The notes under the pieces are model-generated. The model saw only the letters and a program-made list of their open reading frames with translations, was not told where the DNA came from and searched no databases. A program made the translations under genes and the position numbers. A stretch of 64,000 bases of DNA from Solirubrobacterales bacterium (GTDB lineage: Bacteria; Actinomycetota; Thermoleophilia; Solirubrobacterales; Solirubrobacteraceae): assembly GCA_027315115.1 (NCBI GenBank), contig DAHUYQ010000044.1, positions 1 through 64,000 of the forward strand, given 5' to 3'. Shown here one piece after another: positions 51,390-60,489 of this stretch; position 1 is the stretch's first letter; each line of letters begins with the position of its first letter.

Positions 51390-52738
51390 GCGATCTGTAC
51401 GCAGAGGCCGTCAACTCCCTTCCGGGCAGGCTGATCGCCGGCAGGCTCGGGCTGCCGCGCCCCGCCAGGCTGCGGCGCCACCGGCCCGGCGACCCCGTGA
51501 TCTCCGGAGCTGTCCTGATCGGCGGCGCGCCCGGCGGAAGGCTGACGGGCGCGCTGCAAAGGCTGATCGTCCAGATCGGCGCGCAGCGCGCGAGCGCCGG
51601 CCAGACGCCGGTCGGGGCACTGGTCTTCGACGCCACCGGCATCGAGGACTCCACCCAGCTAGTCGAGCTGCAGCGCTTCTTCCATCCGAACGTCAAGCGC
51701 GTGCAGCCATGCGGGCGGATCGTCGTGCTCGGGGCGCCGCCGCAGTCACCGTCGGGCCGCTCGACCGCGGAACGCTCCGCATCGGTGCGCAGGGCGACCG
51801 CCCAGCGCGCCCTGGAGGGCTTCACGCGCTCGCTGGCCAAGGAGGTCGGCAAGGGCATCGCGGTGCAGCTCGTGCACGTCGCCGAGGGCGCCGAGGAGCA
51901 GATCGACTCCACGATGCGCTTCCTGCTCTCGCCGCGCTCGGCCTACGTGTCGGGGCAGGTGATCGAGGTCGGCGTGCCGGTCGCTGAAAGCCCGGCGATC
52001 GACTGGGAGCACCCGCTGGCCGGCAAGCGCGCGCTGGTGACCGGCGCCTCGCGTGGGATCGGCGAGGCGATCGCGACCACGCTGCACCGCGACGGCGCGC
52101 AACTGATCCTGCTGGACGTGCCGGCGCTCTCCGAGGATCTGGCGAAGGTTGCCGACCGCCTCGGCGCGCAGAGCATCGAGCTTGACATCACCGACTCCGA
52201 CGCGCCCGCCCGGATCGCCGACAGCCTGAACAGCGGCGTGGACGTCGTGGTCCACAACGCCGGCGTCACGCGCGACAGGACGCTCGCGAAGATGCCGGAG
52301 GACCGCTGGAGCTCGCTGATGGAGATCAATCTCTCAAGCGAGGAGCGGATAGACGACGAGTTGCTCTCGCGGGGGCTGCTCGCGCAGAACGGGCGGATCG
52401 TCTGCGTCTCCTCGATGAGCGGCATCGCCGGCAACGCCGGCCAGACCAACTACGCCACCTCCAAGGCCGGCGTGATCGGGATGGTGCAGGCGCTCTCCGG
52501 CGAGCTCGCAAAGCGGCACGTCACCATCAACGCCGTCGCCCCCGGATTCATCGAGACCCAGATGACCGCGAAGATGCCGATCGCGATCCGCGAAGCGGGA
52601 CGGCGCATGAACAGCATGTCCCAGGGCGGGCTGCCCCTCGACGTCGCCGAGACGATCGCCTGGCTCGCAAGCCCGGCCTCCACAGGCGTCAACGGCAACG
52701 TGGTGCGGGTCTGCGGCCAGAGCCTGCTGGGGGCGTGA
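51386..52738 (+). CDS. High-molecular-weight 3-oxoacyl reductase (FabG4-like)
   Basis: A 450-residue protein, ATG in an ATGA overlap and preceded by AGGAGG. The N-terminal 210 residues form a degenerate Rossmann-like domain. The C-terminal half is an SDR with GASRGIGEA, VVVHNAGVTRDRTLAKM, and the Ser-Tyr-Lys set in SSMSGIAGNAGQTNYATSKAG. FabG4-type enzymes act on 3-oxo/3-hydroxyacyl-CoA with NADH. Within this operon it most likely runs as the 3-hydroxyacyl-CoA dehydrogenase of beta-oxidation. Confidence 0.9.
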   Translation: MSDLYAEAVNSLPGRLIAGRLGLPRPARLRRHRPGDPVISGAVLIGGAPGGRLTGALQRLIVQIGAQRASAGQTPVGALVFDATGIEDSTQLVELQRFFHPNVKRVQPCGRIVVLGAPPQSPSGRSTAERSASVRRATAQRALEGFTRSLAKEVGKGIAVQLVHVAEGAEEQIDSTMRFLLSPRSAYVSGQVIEVGVPVAESPAIDWEHPLAGKRALVTGASRGIGEAIATTLHRDGAQLILLDVPALSEDLAKVADRLGAQSIELDITDSDAPARIADSLNSGVDVVVHNAGVTRDRTLAKMPEDRWSSLMEINLSSEERIDDELLSRGLLAQNGRIVCVSSMSGIAGNAGQTNYATSKAGVIGMVQALSGELAKRHVTINAVAPGFIETQMTAKMPIAIREAGRRMNSMSQGGLPLDVAETIAWLASPASTGVNGNVVRVCGQSLLGA

Positions 52739-53742
52739 TGGCGACGCGGACGCTGAAGAGCTCGCCGCGCCTGCTGCCGCTGTATGCGCGCGCGGCGGCG
52801 CCGCTGATCCCCGGCGCCTGCCTGCTGCCGTTCGTGCCGGGCGCCGGCAAGAGCATTCCCGAGCTGGAGCTGACGCTCCAGGACGTGCGCGCCGACGGCG
52901 CGCAGGTCGCCGACTACGCGAAGGTCTGCGGCTTCGCGCTGCGCGAGCACCTGCCGATCACCTACCCGCACGTGCTCGCCTTCCCGCTGCACATGGCTGT
53001 GATGGCGGACGGGCGCTTCCCGTTCGGCGCCGTCGGGCTGGTGCACATCGAGAACAGGATTCTCCAGCACCGGCCCGTGGGCATCGGCGAGCCGCTGAGC
53101 ATCAAGGTCTGGCCCACCGCGCTTGAGCCGCACGCGCGCGGGCGCGCCTTCACGCTGGTCACGCAGGTCAGCGCCGGCGGCGAGGTGGTCTGGGAGGACT
53201 TCAGCACGATGCTGCGCCGCGGCGGCGGCAGCGCATCGGAGAACAAGGTTGGACCGGGGGAGCGCAAGGCCGCGGACCGCGACGGCGAGGGCTCGCCGGC
53301 AGCCGGTCTGCGGCCGAGCGCCACATGGCGCCTGCCAGGCGACCTCGGTCGACGCTACGCGGCGGTCTCCGGCGACCGCAACCCGATCCACATGCACCCG
53401 CTCAGCGCGAAGCTGTTCGGGTTTCCGGGCGCGATCGCGCACGGGATGTGGAGCAAGGCGCGCTGCCTTGCCGCGCTGGAGAGCCGTCTGCCGGATGCCT
53501 GCGAGGCGGAGGTCCGCTTCCGCAAGCCGATCGTGCTGCCGGCGAAGGTGCAGCTCGCGAGTTCCCTCTCCGAGCAGCCGGCGGGCGCGGGCGGCTCGGC
53601 GGAAGCGCCGGCGGGCGAGGTGGTGGGCGACTCGGCGGGCGAGATCCGCTTCGCGCTCACCGACGCGAAGAAGGGCACACCCCACCTCGACGGCGTCGTG
53701 CGCCCGGTCGAGCACAGCGAAGAAAGGAGCACGGGGAAGTGA
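52735..53742 (+). CDS. MaoC-family enoyl-CoA hydratase
   Basis: A 335-residue double hot-dog protein; GTG (or the next-codon ATG) overlaps the FabG4 stop. The hydratase motif YAAVSGDRNPIHMHPLSAKLFGFPGAIAHGMW is near 205-235, with the Asp/His pair in GDRNPIH. The N-terminal half is the second, degenerate hot dog. It should hydrate trans-2-enoyl-CoA. The C-terminus ends in a Gly/Ala/Glu-rich insert and a hydrophilic tail. Confidence 0.88.
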   Translation: MMATRTLKSSPRLLPLYARAAAPLIPGACLLPFVPGAGKSIPELELTLQDVRADGAQVADYAKVCGFALREHLPITYPHVLAFPLHMAVMADGRFPFGAVGLVHIENRILQHRPVGIGEPLSIKVWPTALEPHARGRAFTLVTQVSAGGEVVWEDFSTMLRRGGGSASENKVGPGERKAADRDGEGSPAAGLRPSATWRLPGDLGRRYAAVSGDRNPIHMHPLSAKLFGFPGAIAHGMWSKARCLAALESRLPDACEAEVRFRKPIVLPAKVQLASSLSEQPAGAGGSAEAPAGEVVGDSAGEIRFALTDAKKGTPHLDGVVRPVEHSEERSTGK

Positions 53743-55070
53743 GCACCCAGAAGTCAGTCGCGCAGCGGAGCATGGGCCTCGGCCTGCGGGCGCTCGGCGC
53801 TCTCGCCGGCTCGCCCGCGCTGGACAAGCTCGGCATGCGCAAGCAGACCGAGAAGCTGCTCTATGGCGCCACCAAGAACGGGTTCAAGGCGGCCACCGCC
53901 GCCAGCCGCAGCTTCAAGGCCGCGCAGGGCCTCTCCGGCGGCCCGGCGCGTCAGAGCGCCACCAAAGCGGCATCGCTGTTCGACATCACCCCCGACGACG
54001 AGCAGCAGATGCTGCAGGAGGCCGTCAAGGACTTCGCCTCCGAGAAGGTGCGTCCGGCGGCCGGCGCCGCGGACGCGCAGACCGCCACGCCGGCGGAGCT
54101 GCTGGCGCAGGCGAGCGAGCTGGGCGTGAACATGCTCGGCATTCCCGAGCAGCTCGGCGGCGTGATGCAGGAGAAGGCGGCCGTGGCGGGAGTGCTGATC
54201 GCGCAGGCGCTCGCGCACGGCGACATGGGCATCGCCTACGCGGTGCTGGCTCCCGGCGCGGTCGCCACCGCGATCGGCATGTTCGGAGACGAGCATCAGC
54301 AGGCCACCTACCTGCCGGACTTCGCCGGCGAGAGCGCGCCCGCCGCGGCGCTCGCGCTGCTGGAGTCGCGTCCGCTGTTCGACCCGCTGCACCTGCAGAC
54401 CAGGGCGCGGCGCTCCGGCGGCGAGTGGGTGCTCGACGGGGCCAAGTCGCTTCTGGCGCGCGCCGGCGAGTGCGAGCTGTTCGTGATTGCGGCCGACGCG
54501 GAGGGCCTTGGCCCGGCGCTGTTCATAGTCGAGTCGTCCACTAGCGGACTCTCGGTGCAGGCCGAGCCGGCGATGGGCCTGCGGCCCGCCGCGACCGGGC
54601 GTTTGCTGATCGAGGGCGTGCGCGTGCCGGCCGGCGCGCTGCTTGCCGAGGGCCGGCGCGAGGTATACGCCGAGTGCGTCCAGCGCGCCCGGATCGCCTG
54701 GTGCGCGCTGGCCGTCGGCACCGCGCAGGCGGTGCTCGACTACGTGATCCCCTACGTCAACGAGCGCACCGCGTTCGGCGAGCCGGTCTCCAACCGCCAG
54801 GCGGTCGCCTTCGGCGTCGCGGACATCGGTATCGAGGCCGAAGCGATGAAGCTGCTCACCTACCGTGCGGCCGCGCGGGCCGACCAGGGCGCCGGCTTCG
54901 CCCACGAGGCGGCGCTCGCGCGGCGGCTGTGCGCGGCCAAGGGCATGAAGATCGGCTCCGAAGGCGTGCAGCTCCTGGGTGGCCACGGCTACGTCAAGGA
55001 GCACCCGGTGGAGCGCTGGTACAGGGACCTTCGAGCGGCGGGCGTGATGGAGGGCGCCCTGCTCGTCTAG
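53739..55070 (+). CDS. Acyl-CoA dehydrogenase-like protein with N-terminal extension
   Basis: A 443-residue protein; GTG overlaps the MaoC stop. An unusual 75-residue N-terminal basic helical stretch (LDKLGMRKQTEKLLYGATKNGFKAATAASRS) precedes the dehydrogenase domain. The normal substrate-loop motif (usually EPxxGSD) is replaced by LLESRPLF, while NERTAFGEPVSNRQAVAFG, QLLGGHGYVKEHPVERWYRDL and a terminal MEGALL are kept. It may be the weaker or regulatory half of a heteromeric dehydrogenase with the next gene product. Confidence 0.85.
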   Translation: MSTQKSVAQRSMGLGLRALGALAGSPALDKLGMRKQTEKLLYGATKNGFKAATAASRSFKAAQGLSGGPARQSATKAASLFDITPDDEQQMLQEAVKDFASEKVRPAAGAADAQTATPAELLAQASELGVNMLGIPEQLGGVMQEKAAVAGVLIAQALAHGDMGIAYAVLAPGAVATAIGMFGDEHQQATYLPDFAGESAPAAALALLESRPLFDPLHLQTRARRSGGEWVLDGAKSLLARAGECELFVIAADAEGLGPALFIVESSTSGLSVQAEPAMGLRPAATGRLLIEGVRVPAGALLAEGRREVYAECVQRARIAWCALAVGTAQAVLDYVIPYVNERTAFGEPVSNRQAVAFGVADIGIEAEAMKLLTYRAAARADQGAGFAHEAALARRLCAAKGMKIGSEGVQLLGGHGYVKEHPVERWYRDLRAAGVMEGALLV

Positions 55071-55085
55071 AGCGAACGCACTCAC

Positions 55086-56300
55086 ATGATCAACCTCGAG
55101 ACACCCAAGAAGTTCAGGCCGCTGGTCGACCAGGCCAATCAGGTCGCCAAGGAGGTGCTGAGGCCGATCTCGCGCAAGTACGACCTCGCCGAGCACACCT
55201 ATCCCAAGGAGCTCGACATGCTCGCCGCGCTGATCGACGGCATGAACGAGGGCAGCGACATCGGCGGCGCCGGCGCAGCGGGCGTGCGTCGCAGCGCGGA
55301 CGCGGCCGGCGCGGGCGAGAACCGCAACGGCTCCAATCTCTCCACCGTGCTCTCGATCATCGAGATGTGCTGGGGAGACGTCGGCCTGCTGCTCACGATG
55401 CCCCGCCAGGGCCTCGGCAACTCCGCGATCGCCTCGGTGGCGACCGAGGAGCAGCTTCAGCGCTACGGAGGCCGCTGGGCGGCGATGGCGATCACCGAGC
55501 CGGAGGCCGGGTCGGACTCCGCCGCGATCAGGACCACCGCCGAGCTCGACGGCGAGGAGTACGTGCTCAACGGAGAGAAGATCTTCGTCACATCCGGCGA
55601 GCGCGCCGATCTGGTGGTGGTGTGGGCGAGCCTCGACCGCAGCAAGGGCCGCGCGGCGATCAAGTCCTTCATCGTCGAACGCGACAACCCTGGCCTGAAG
55701 CTGGAGCGCCTGGAGCACAAGCTCGGGATCAGGGCCTCGGACACCGCGAACTTCCGCCTGGAGAACTGCCGGGTGCCCAAGGACGCGCTGCTCGGCAACC
55801 CCACGATCGACGTCAAGCAGGGCTTCGCCGGCGCGATGCAGACCTTCGACAACACCCGGCCGCTGGTCGCCGCGATGGCGGTCGGCGTCGGCCGGGCGGC
55901 GCTGGAGGAGACGCGCAGCCGGCTGGCAAACGCCGGCATCGAGATCGACGACGCAGTGCCTGCGCTGTGCCAGCACGCGGCCGCCGCCCGCTTCCTGGAG
56001 CTGGAGGCCGACTGGGAGGCCGCGCGGCTTCTGACCATGCAGGCAGCCTGGATGGCCGACAACTCCAAGCCCAACTCGCTGCAGGCCTCGATGGCCAAGG
56101 CGAAGGCGGGCCGCACGTGCGTGGATGTCACGCTCGGCTGCGTGGAGCTCTGCGGCAGCGTCGGCTACGCCGAGAACGAGCTGCTGGAGAAGTGGGCCAG
56201 AGACGCCAAGATCCTCGACATCTTCGAGGGCACCCAGCAGATCCAGCTTCTGATCGTGGCGCGGCAGTTGCTGGGGAAGAGCTCTGCGGAGCTTCGGTAG
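55086..56300 (+). CDS. Acyl-CoA dehydrogenase
   Basis: A 404-residue protein 15 bp after the previous gene. It has the standard motifs ITEPEAGSDSAAIRTTA, GEKIFVTSGERAD, SVGYAENELLEKWARDAKILDIFEGTQQIQ (with the catalytic Glu in FEGT). The usual Arg-Glu-Gln-Phe-Gly loop is missing and replaced by MQTFDNTRPLVAAMAVG. With the preceding partner it would start each beta-oxidation round. It ends the TetR operon. Confidence 0.9.
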   Translation: MINLETPKKFRPLVDQANQVAKEVLRPISRKYDLAEHTYPKELDMLAALIDGMNEGSDIGGAGAAGVRRSADAAGAGENRNGSNLSTVLSIIEMCWGDVGLLLTMPRQGLGNSAIASVATEEQLQRYGGRWAAMAITEPEAGSDSAAIRTTAELDGEEYVLNGEKIFVTSGERADLVVVWASLDRSKGRAAIKSFIVERDNPGLKLERLEHKLGIRASDTANFRLENCRVPKDALLGNPTIDVKQGFAGAMQTFDNTRPLVAAMAVGVGRAALEETRSRLANAGIEIDDAVPALCQHAAAARFLELEADWEAARLLTMQAAWMADNSKPNSLQASMAKAKAGRTCVDVTLGCVELCGSVGYAENELLEKWARDAKILDIFEGTQQIQLLIVARQLLGKSSAELR

Positions 56301-56301
56301 A

Positions 56302-56640
56302 TCAGTGAGGCTCGCGCGATAGGTGCGCGCAAGCTCCGTGCCGTGCCAGCCCGGTGCTCGCGCCGGTCGCGGCCAGGCTCACGATCTCGGGTGGCCTGCC
56401 GGTGCTCGGCTCCTCGGCCCGAAGAAGGCGCGACCCGCCGCGTCCTTCACGTTGAGCGTGGAACGCTTCGCTGGCCAGCCGGCCGGTCAGCATTCTCACG
56501 AGGCTGCGCGAGCGTGCGATGCAGCGAGGGCAGTGCCAGACCATCAGCGGCTGGAACCTGGGAGTGATCATCAATCCGCAACGCGGACAGCCAAGTCTCT
56601 GATCCTTGGCGGCGACGGTGGATCGCTGGCGGTCGGGCAT
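56302..56640 (-). CDS. Small zinc-ribbon protein
   Basis: A 112-residue protein with CPRCG and CPRC pairs in the first 40 residues (LGCPRCGLMITP and WHCPRCIARS), a clear zinc ribbon. A basic helix follows (RSRSLVRMLTGRL) and the C-terminal half is low-complexity. It is 6 bp downstream of another small gene, so the two are co-transcribed. Function unknown. Confidence 0.55.
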   Translation of the reverse strand: MPDRQRSTVAAKDQRLGCPRCGLMITPRFQPLMVWHCPRCIARSRSLVRMLTGRLASEAFHAQREGRGGSRLLRAEEPSTGRPPEIVSLAATGASTGLARHGACAHLSREPH

Positions 56641-56646
56641 GCGGCG

Positions 56647-56874
56647 TCAGTCCCGTGGCTCGCTCGCGGCAAGAGCGGCGAGCCACGCTTGGCGCTTCGC
56701 GCTGTAGCCGCCGGTGATCTCCTGGCCGATCGCCTCGAGCATGCGAATCCAGTCCAGAGCCTGCGCGAAGTCGCCCTGCTCCGCTGCCGCGTCGGCCCAG
56801 CCGAGGCTGTTCGCGACGGCCGCCAGATGCCGCGCGTCGGTGTTTCCATGTCGCTCGCTGATGGTCACGTTCAT
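56647..56874 (-). CDS. 75-residue hypothetical protein
   Basis: Counted from MNVTISERHG; upstream residues in the track ORF are shadow. It is a mostly helical, tetratricopeptide-like protein (LAAVANSLGWADAAAEQGDFAQALDWIRMLEAIG) followed by YSAKRQAWLAALAA. Short helical repeats of this form mediate protein contacts. It forms a unit with the zinc-ribbon gene and is divergent from an ANTAR regulator. Confidence 0.6.
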   Translation of the reverse strand: MNVTISERHGNTDARHLAAVANSLGWADAAAEQGDFAQALDWIRMLEAIGQEITGGYSAKRQAWLAALAASEPRD

Positions 56875-57218
56875 GCGCCCACGTTCTCGCCGCGACATCC
56901 GTGCGAGGCATCCCGGGGGAAGGCGGCGCACTCCGCCCTGGGAGACTGATCGTGTACGTCGGCATGTCTGAACATGGCTCGGCTCCTGACGTGTGTTTCT
57001 TGGCATGACCGCTTGGGTCAGAGCACCCACGCCGGCCGAGTGTCAGAGCCGGAACATCAAGCTCGCCGAGGCTTGAAGCGAGCGAGGATCACATTAGCAG
57101 TGGCCGGCAGGGCCGGCGTGGGCGACTCGATGAAAGTCGCTTCAAGACGGCTGAGCCCGGCCCGCCGTCCGATGCGCCGCCGGCATGATCCTCTAGACTC
57201 GCCACGGCTGGAGTGCTG
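56875..57218. other. Divergent intergenic region with two dyads
   Basis: There are 344 bp with no supported gene. They contain CATGT-CTGA-ACATG at 56963-56976 and TGACC-GCTTG-GGTCA at 57006-57020. Both are spaced like dimer sites. They lie between the small zinc-ribbon unit and the ANTAR regulator, so they may control either. Confidence 0.4.
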
Positions 57219-57824
57219 ATGAGTCACCGCGAGACCAAGCATCTGCGTGTCCTGATCGCCAATGAGCGCAAGGACCGTCTGGCGCTCGTCGCTCCGATCG
57301 TGGTTGCGCTGGGCCATGAGGTGATCGCCCGCGAGATCGACGTCGAGGACGTTGGCGCGGTGACCGCGAGAGAGCGACCGGATGTCGCGCTGGTGGGACT
57401 CGGGGAGAGCTCGGAGCACGCGCTGGAGATGATCGACAAGATCGTGCGGGAAGCGGCGTGCCCGGTGATCGCGTTGCTGCACGGCCGCGACCCGGCGTTC
57501 GTGAGCGAGGCGTCCAAGCGCGGCGTCTTCGCGCATATCAGCGACGCGGACGTCGAGGACTGGCAGAGCGCGATCGACATCGTGCTGCGGCGCTTCGCCG
57601 AGTACCAGGATCTGCAGGGCGCGTTCGGTCGTCGCGCCTTGGTCGAGCGGGCCAAGGGCATCCTGATGGAGCGCCATGGCATCGACGAGACAAGTGCTTA
57701 CGAGATGCTCCGAGAGCAATCGCGTATCGGCAACCGCAAGCTCGTCGACCTGGCGACCGCGGTCGTCGACGGTCATCGCCTGCTGCCCAGACAGCCTGAC
57801 GCTCAGACGCTCCCGCGGCCCTGA
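57219..57824 (+). CDS. Response-regulator-like protein with ANTAR domain
   Basis: About 201 residues (ATG 57219; GTG 57213 also possible). A receiver-like domain occupies 1-125 with ERPDVALVGLG, where the Asp is the possible phosphate acceptor. A C-terminal ANTAR RNA-binding domain at about 135-190 follows (RRALVERAKGILMERHGIDETSAYEMLREQSR). ANTAR proteins bind tandem hexanucleotide hairpins in transcripts to prevent termination. No such hairpin pair was found in the immediate neighbourhood, so its target is elsewhere. Confidence 0.88.
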   Translation: MSHRETKHLRVLIANERKDRLALVAPIVVALGHEVIAREIDVEDVGAVTARERPDVALVGLGESSEHALEMIDKIVREAACPVIALLHGRDPAFVSEASKRGVFAHISDADVEDWQSAIDIVLRRFAEYQDLQGAFGRRALVERAKGILMERHGIDETSAYEMLREQSRIGNRKLVDLATAVVDGHRLLPRQPDAQTLPRP

Positions 57825-57946
57825 TCCGCGCTCAGATTTCGCTGCTCACGGCTCCCGCGGGCGACAGACGAGAGGCTGGCCAGACAGGGGCTGCGGCGGG
57901 CCTACACTGGATGAGATTCCATATCACGACCGAGGGCAGGTTGAGG

Positions 57947-58324
57947 ATGATGAGCGAGCACCAGCGGGACTCAGAATGGAACATCGCAGAGTGGCATGGG
58001 AAGATGCTGATCGATCGCGACGGCCAGAAGATCGGCAAGCTTCAGGATGTCTATGTCGACGTCGAGACCGACGAGCCGCAGTTCGCGACCGTCAAGGAGG
58101 GCTTCATCGGTCGCCACTTGACTTTCGTGCCGGTGGGCGGGATCGCCGTGGGCCCCAACGAGCTGCAGGTGGCCGTCTCCAGCGAGCTCGTCAAGAGCGC
58201 GCCGAACATCGAGCAGCACGGCGAGGAGCTCTCACAGGAGGACGAGTCGGCCCTCTACCACCATTACGAGCTCAACTACACGCCGCCCAACACAGAGAGC
58301 GGGCGTCGCCTTGCCCGGCGGTGA
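57947..58324 (+). CDS. PRC-barrel domain protein
   Basis: About 125 residues from the ATG 57947 with TTGAGG before it; the earlier in-frame ATG 57911 gives a longer version. A PRC barrel covers about 15-90 (MLIDRDGQKIGKLQDVYVDVETDEPQFATVKEG, HLTFVPVGGIAVGPNEL). The C-terminal tail is acidic with HYELNYTPPN. Cytosolic PRC-barrel proteins are common stress- or membrane-associated adaptors; the specific role is unknown. Confidence 0.85.
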   Translation: MMSEHQRDSEWNIAEWHGKMLIDRDGQKIGKLQDVYVDVETDEPQFATVKEGFIGRHLTFVPVGGIAVGPNELQVAVSSELVKSAPNIEQHGEELSQEDESALYHHYELNYTPPNTESGRRLARR

Positions 58325-58401
58325 CCAGCCAGCTCTGCCCAAGCCCGAGCGCGTCAGCGCACGCTGCACGACAATCCAGAGAGCCGGCGGAGCTCGAATG
58401 A

Positions 58402-60408
58402 TCAGAGGTGAACGGCGGCGTGCAGGTGCCGCAGCACTTCGAGCTGCTGGGCGTGCCCGCTGCCGCCTGTGAGCACCAGCCAGGCGCCGGGCAGGCGCTC
58501 GGCGGTGAGATTGCTGTTGCCGGCATGCCCGCCGCCCATGAATCCGCCGGGGGCGTCGAAGACGCCGGCGGCGACCGCGGACGCGGTCATGTAGGGCAGC
58601 GCCGCCGGGGTGGCGCCCGGATGTTCGGCGTCCAGAAGGACGGCCGCCTGGAGCGTCGAGCCGCCGAGGGCGTAGTAGGTGTCGGCGCATGACTGGAAGG
58701 CGTGGCTTTCGAAGAGCCGGTAGCCCTTCACCTGCGGGACGACCTTGCCGCCGATCGGGGTGAGGCCGCTCATGCCTGAGGCGCTGATCTGGCAGGGGCC
58801 TCCGGCTGGCGGTGTCGAAGGCGCCGTCCAAGTGCGGGGCGCGTATGGCCCTTCGAATTCGTGGGGCTTGGGCGCCGGTTCGAAGCCCTGCGTGGCGATG
58901 CGTCGCCCATGGACGTCGAACGCGGCCGGTGTGACGCCCGCGTTCTTCACAGCCACCACGGCGAAGCGCATCCCATAGGGCAGCCCGCCCGACTGGGTGC
59001 GGACCGGCGGCCGTCCTTCGACGGAGACCGCGGCGACCTCCGGCGCGGCGAGCACCGTCGCTGTCCACCACGGCCCGGAGCCCGGACCGAGATCCTTGGA
59101 AGCGTCCAGGAGCCCGGCCGGATGGGTCAGCGCGCTGCAGCAGGAGCCGCCGCTGCCGCTGCCGGCTTCGGTTTTCAAATACGCCCAGCCCAGGGCGCCG
59201 GCTTCCAGCGCGGGCGCCACGCGCAGCGTGGTCGGGCTGGAAGCCGGCGGGGGCGTGTTGCCGTGGCCGGCCTCGGCCACGCCGGCGGAGGCCGGGACCG
59301 AAGATCCGAGCCTCACGAGCGCGCTGAGGTGGCGCAGCACCTCGACCCGCTGAGCGACTCCGCGGCCCTGTCCGACGACCAGCCAGGCGCCCGCTGCGCG
59401 CCTCGCGGTCAGGCTGCCCTCGTTGACGTACCCGGGCGCCCCGCGCACCGGCTTGAAGTCAGGCAGCGCGGCGGCGCGTGCGCCGGGCTGCGCGGCATCA
59501 AGCAGGATCAGCGCCTGCAGCGGCATCCCCGCCAGGTGGTAGAGGACCGAGACGCAGGGCAGGAAGGCATGTCCTGCGATCTGCCCGCCGACGCGCTGCG
59601 CGGGGTATGGGCGTATGGCGCTCAGCGCCTTGCCGCCCTGCGCCGTCAGCCCGGTCAGGCCGCTTGCGCGCAGGCCGCAGGCGCCCTCGGGCGTGGACGC
59701 AGGGTATTCCCACGAATGGATCGTGCCCTGAGATGGGTCGAGGTGGTTCGGCTTGCTGGGGATCGGCCGGCCTGCGGCGTCGAGGGGAACCAGCGAGCTC
59801 GGCCCGTGCGATTCGCCGCCGAGACCCGGCGGGATGCGTTGTTCTTCCGGGGTGATCGGCGTCACGATGTGTACGGCGCGCAAGCCGTAGGGGAGTCCAG
59901 GCAACGCGACCGTCGGTATGCGCGTCTTGCCGTCGGCGAGCATCGAGGCGACGTTCGAGGTGGTCAGCACGTCGTGGACCGAGCGGTGCGAATTGCCGCT
60001 GCCATAGCCCGCAAAGATCGGCTCGGAGCTCAACGCCGGACCGGTGGACTCGCCTCCCGTCTGCTTGCCGTCTTCTTCGTAGAAGATCTGCCAGCCGGCC
60101 CGGCCGACTTCCAGGGTCGGGGCGAGCCTCACGTCGAAGCCCGAGGCGCTGGAGGCGGTCTGAGCCGCGGCCCCTCCACGGCCGGCCGTGCCCGTGTGCG
60201 CGGAGGTGGCCTGCGAGCCTTCGAGCACGAAGGCGAGCGCCATCAGGCCCGCCGCCGCGACGAACGCGAAGATCGCAAGGCGCCTGCGACGCCGGTGCTG
60301 GCGCCGGCGCGCGTCTTCGATCACCCCCTGCCGGGGGTCGGGCCACGCCGGCTTCTGAGCCGAGCCGTGCGTCGAAGTGGGACGGGGTGGATCTTGGACC
60401 AGCGACAT
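58402..60408 (-). CDS. Membrane-anchored surface protein with two copies of one domain
   Basis: About 668 residues from MSLVQDPPRP. A basic cytoplasmic start is followed by a membrane segment at about 44-63 and a large extracellular part. That part contains two homologous units of roughly 280 residues. Paired landmarks: FDVRLAPTLEVGRAGW and TLRVAPALEAGALGW, CGLRASGLTGLTAQGGKAL and CQISASGMSGLTPIGGKVV, and GAWLVV...VEVLRHLSALV and GAWLVL...LEVLRHLHAAV. It is a clear internal duplication. Both contain Cys pairs likely to be disulfides. No family known to me. Confidence 0.75.
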   Translation of the reverse strand: MSLVQDPPRPTSTHGSAQKPAWPDPRQGVIEDARRRQHRRRRRLAIFAFVAAAGLMALAFVLEGSQATSAHTGTAGRGGAAAQTASSASGFDVRLAPTLEVGRAGWQIFYEEDGKQTGGESTGPALSSEPIFAGYGSGNSHRSVHDVLTTSNVASMLADGKTRIPTVALPGLPYGLRAVHIVTPITPEEQRIPPGLGGESHGPSSLVPLDAAGRPIPSKPNHLDPSQGTIHSWEYPASTPEGACGLRASGLTGLTAQGGKALSAIRPYPAQRVGGQIAGHAFLPCVSVLYHLAGMPLQALILLDAAQPGARAAALPDFKPVRGAPGYVNEGSLTARRAAGAWLVVGQGRGVAQRVEVLRHLSALVRLGSSVPASAGVAEAGHGNTPPPASSPTTLRVAPALEAGALGWAYLKTEAGSGSGGSCCSALTHPAGLLDASKDLGPGSGPWWTATVLAAPEVAAVSVEGRPPVRTQSGGLPYGMRFAVVAVKNAGVTPAAFDVHGRRIATQGFEPAPKPHEFEGPYAPRTWTAPSTPPAGGPCQISASGMSGLTPIGGKVVPQVKGYRLFESHAFQSCADTYYALGGSTLQAAVLLDAEHPGATPAALPYMTASAVAAGVFDAPGGFMGGGHAGNSNLTAERLPGAWLVLTGGSGHAQQLEVLRHLHAAVHL

Positions 60409-60489
60409 TGGAGCTAGTGACAATAGCATTATGGCTCCTTCCGAGGGCGGCGTGGCGCGCACGAAGCCCACGGGGCTGCCTTCGGGGAT

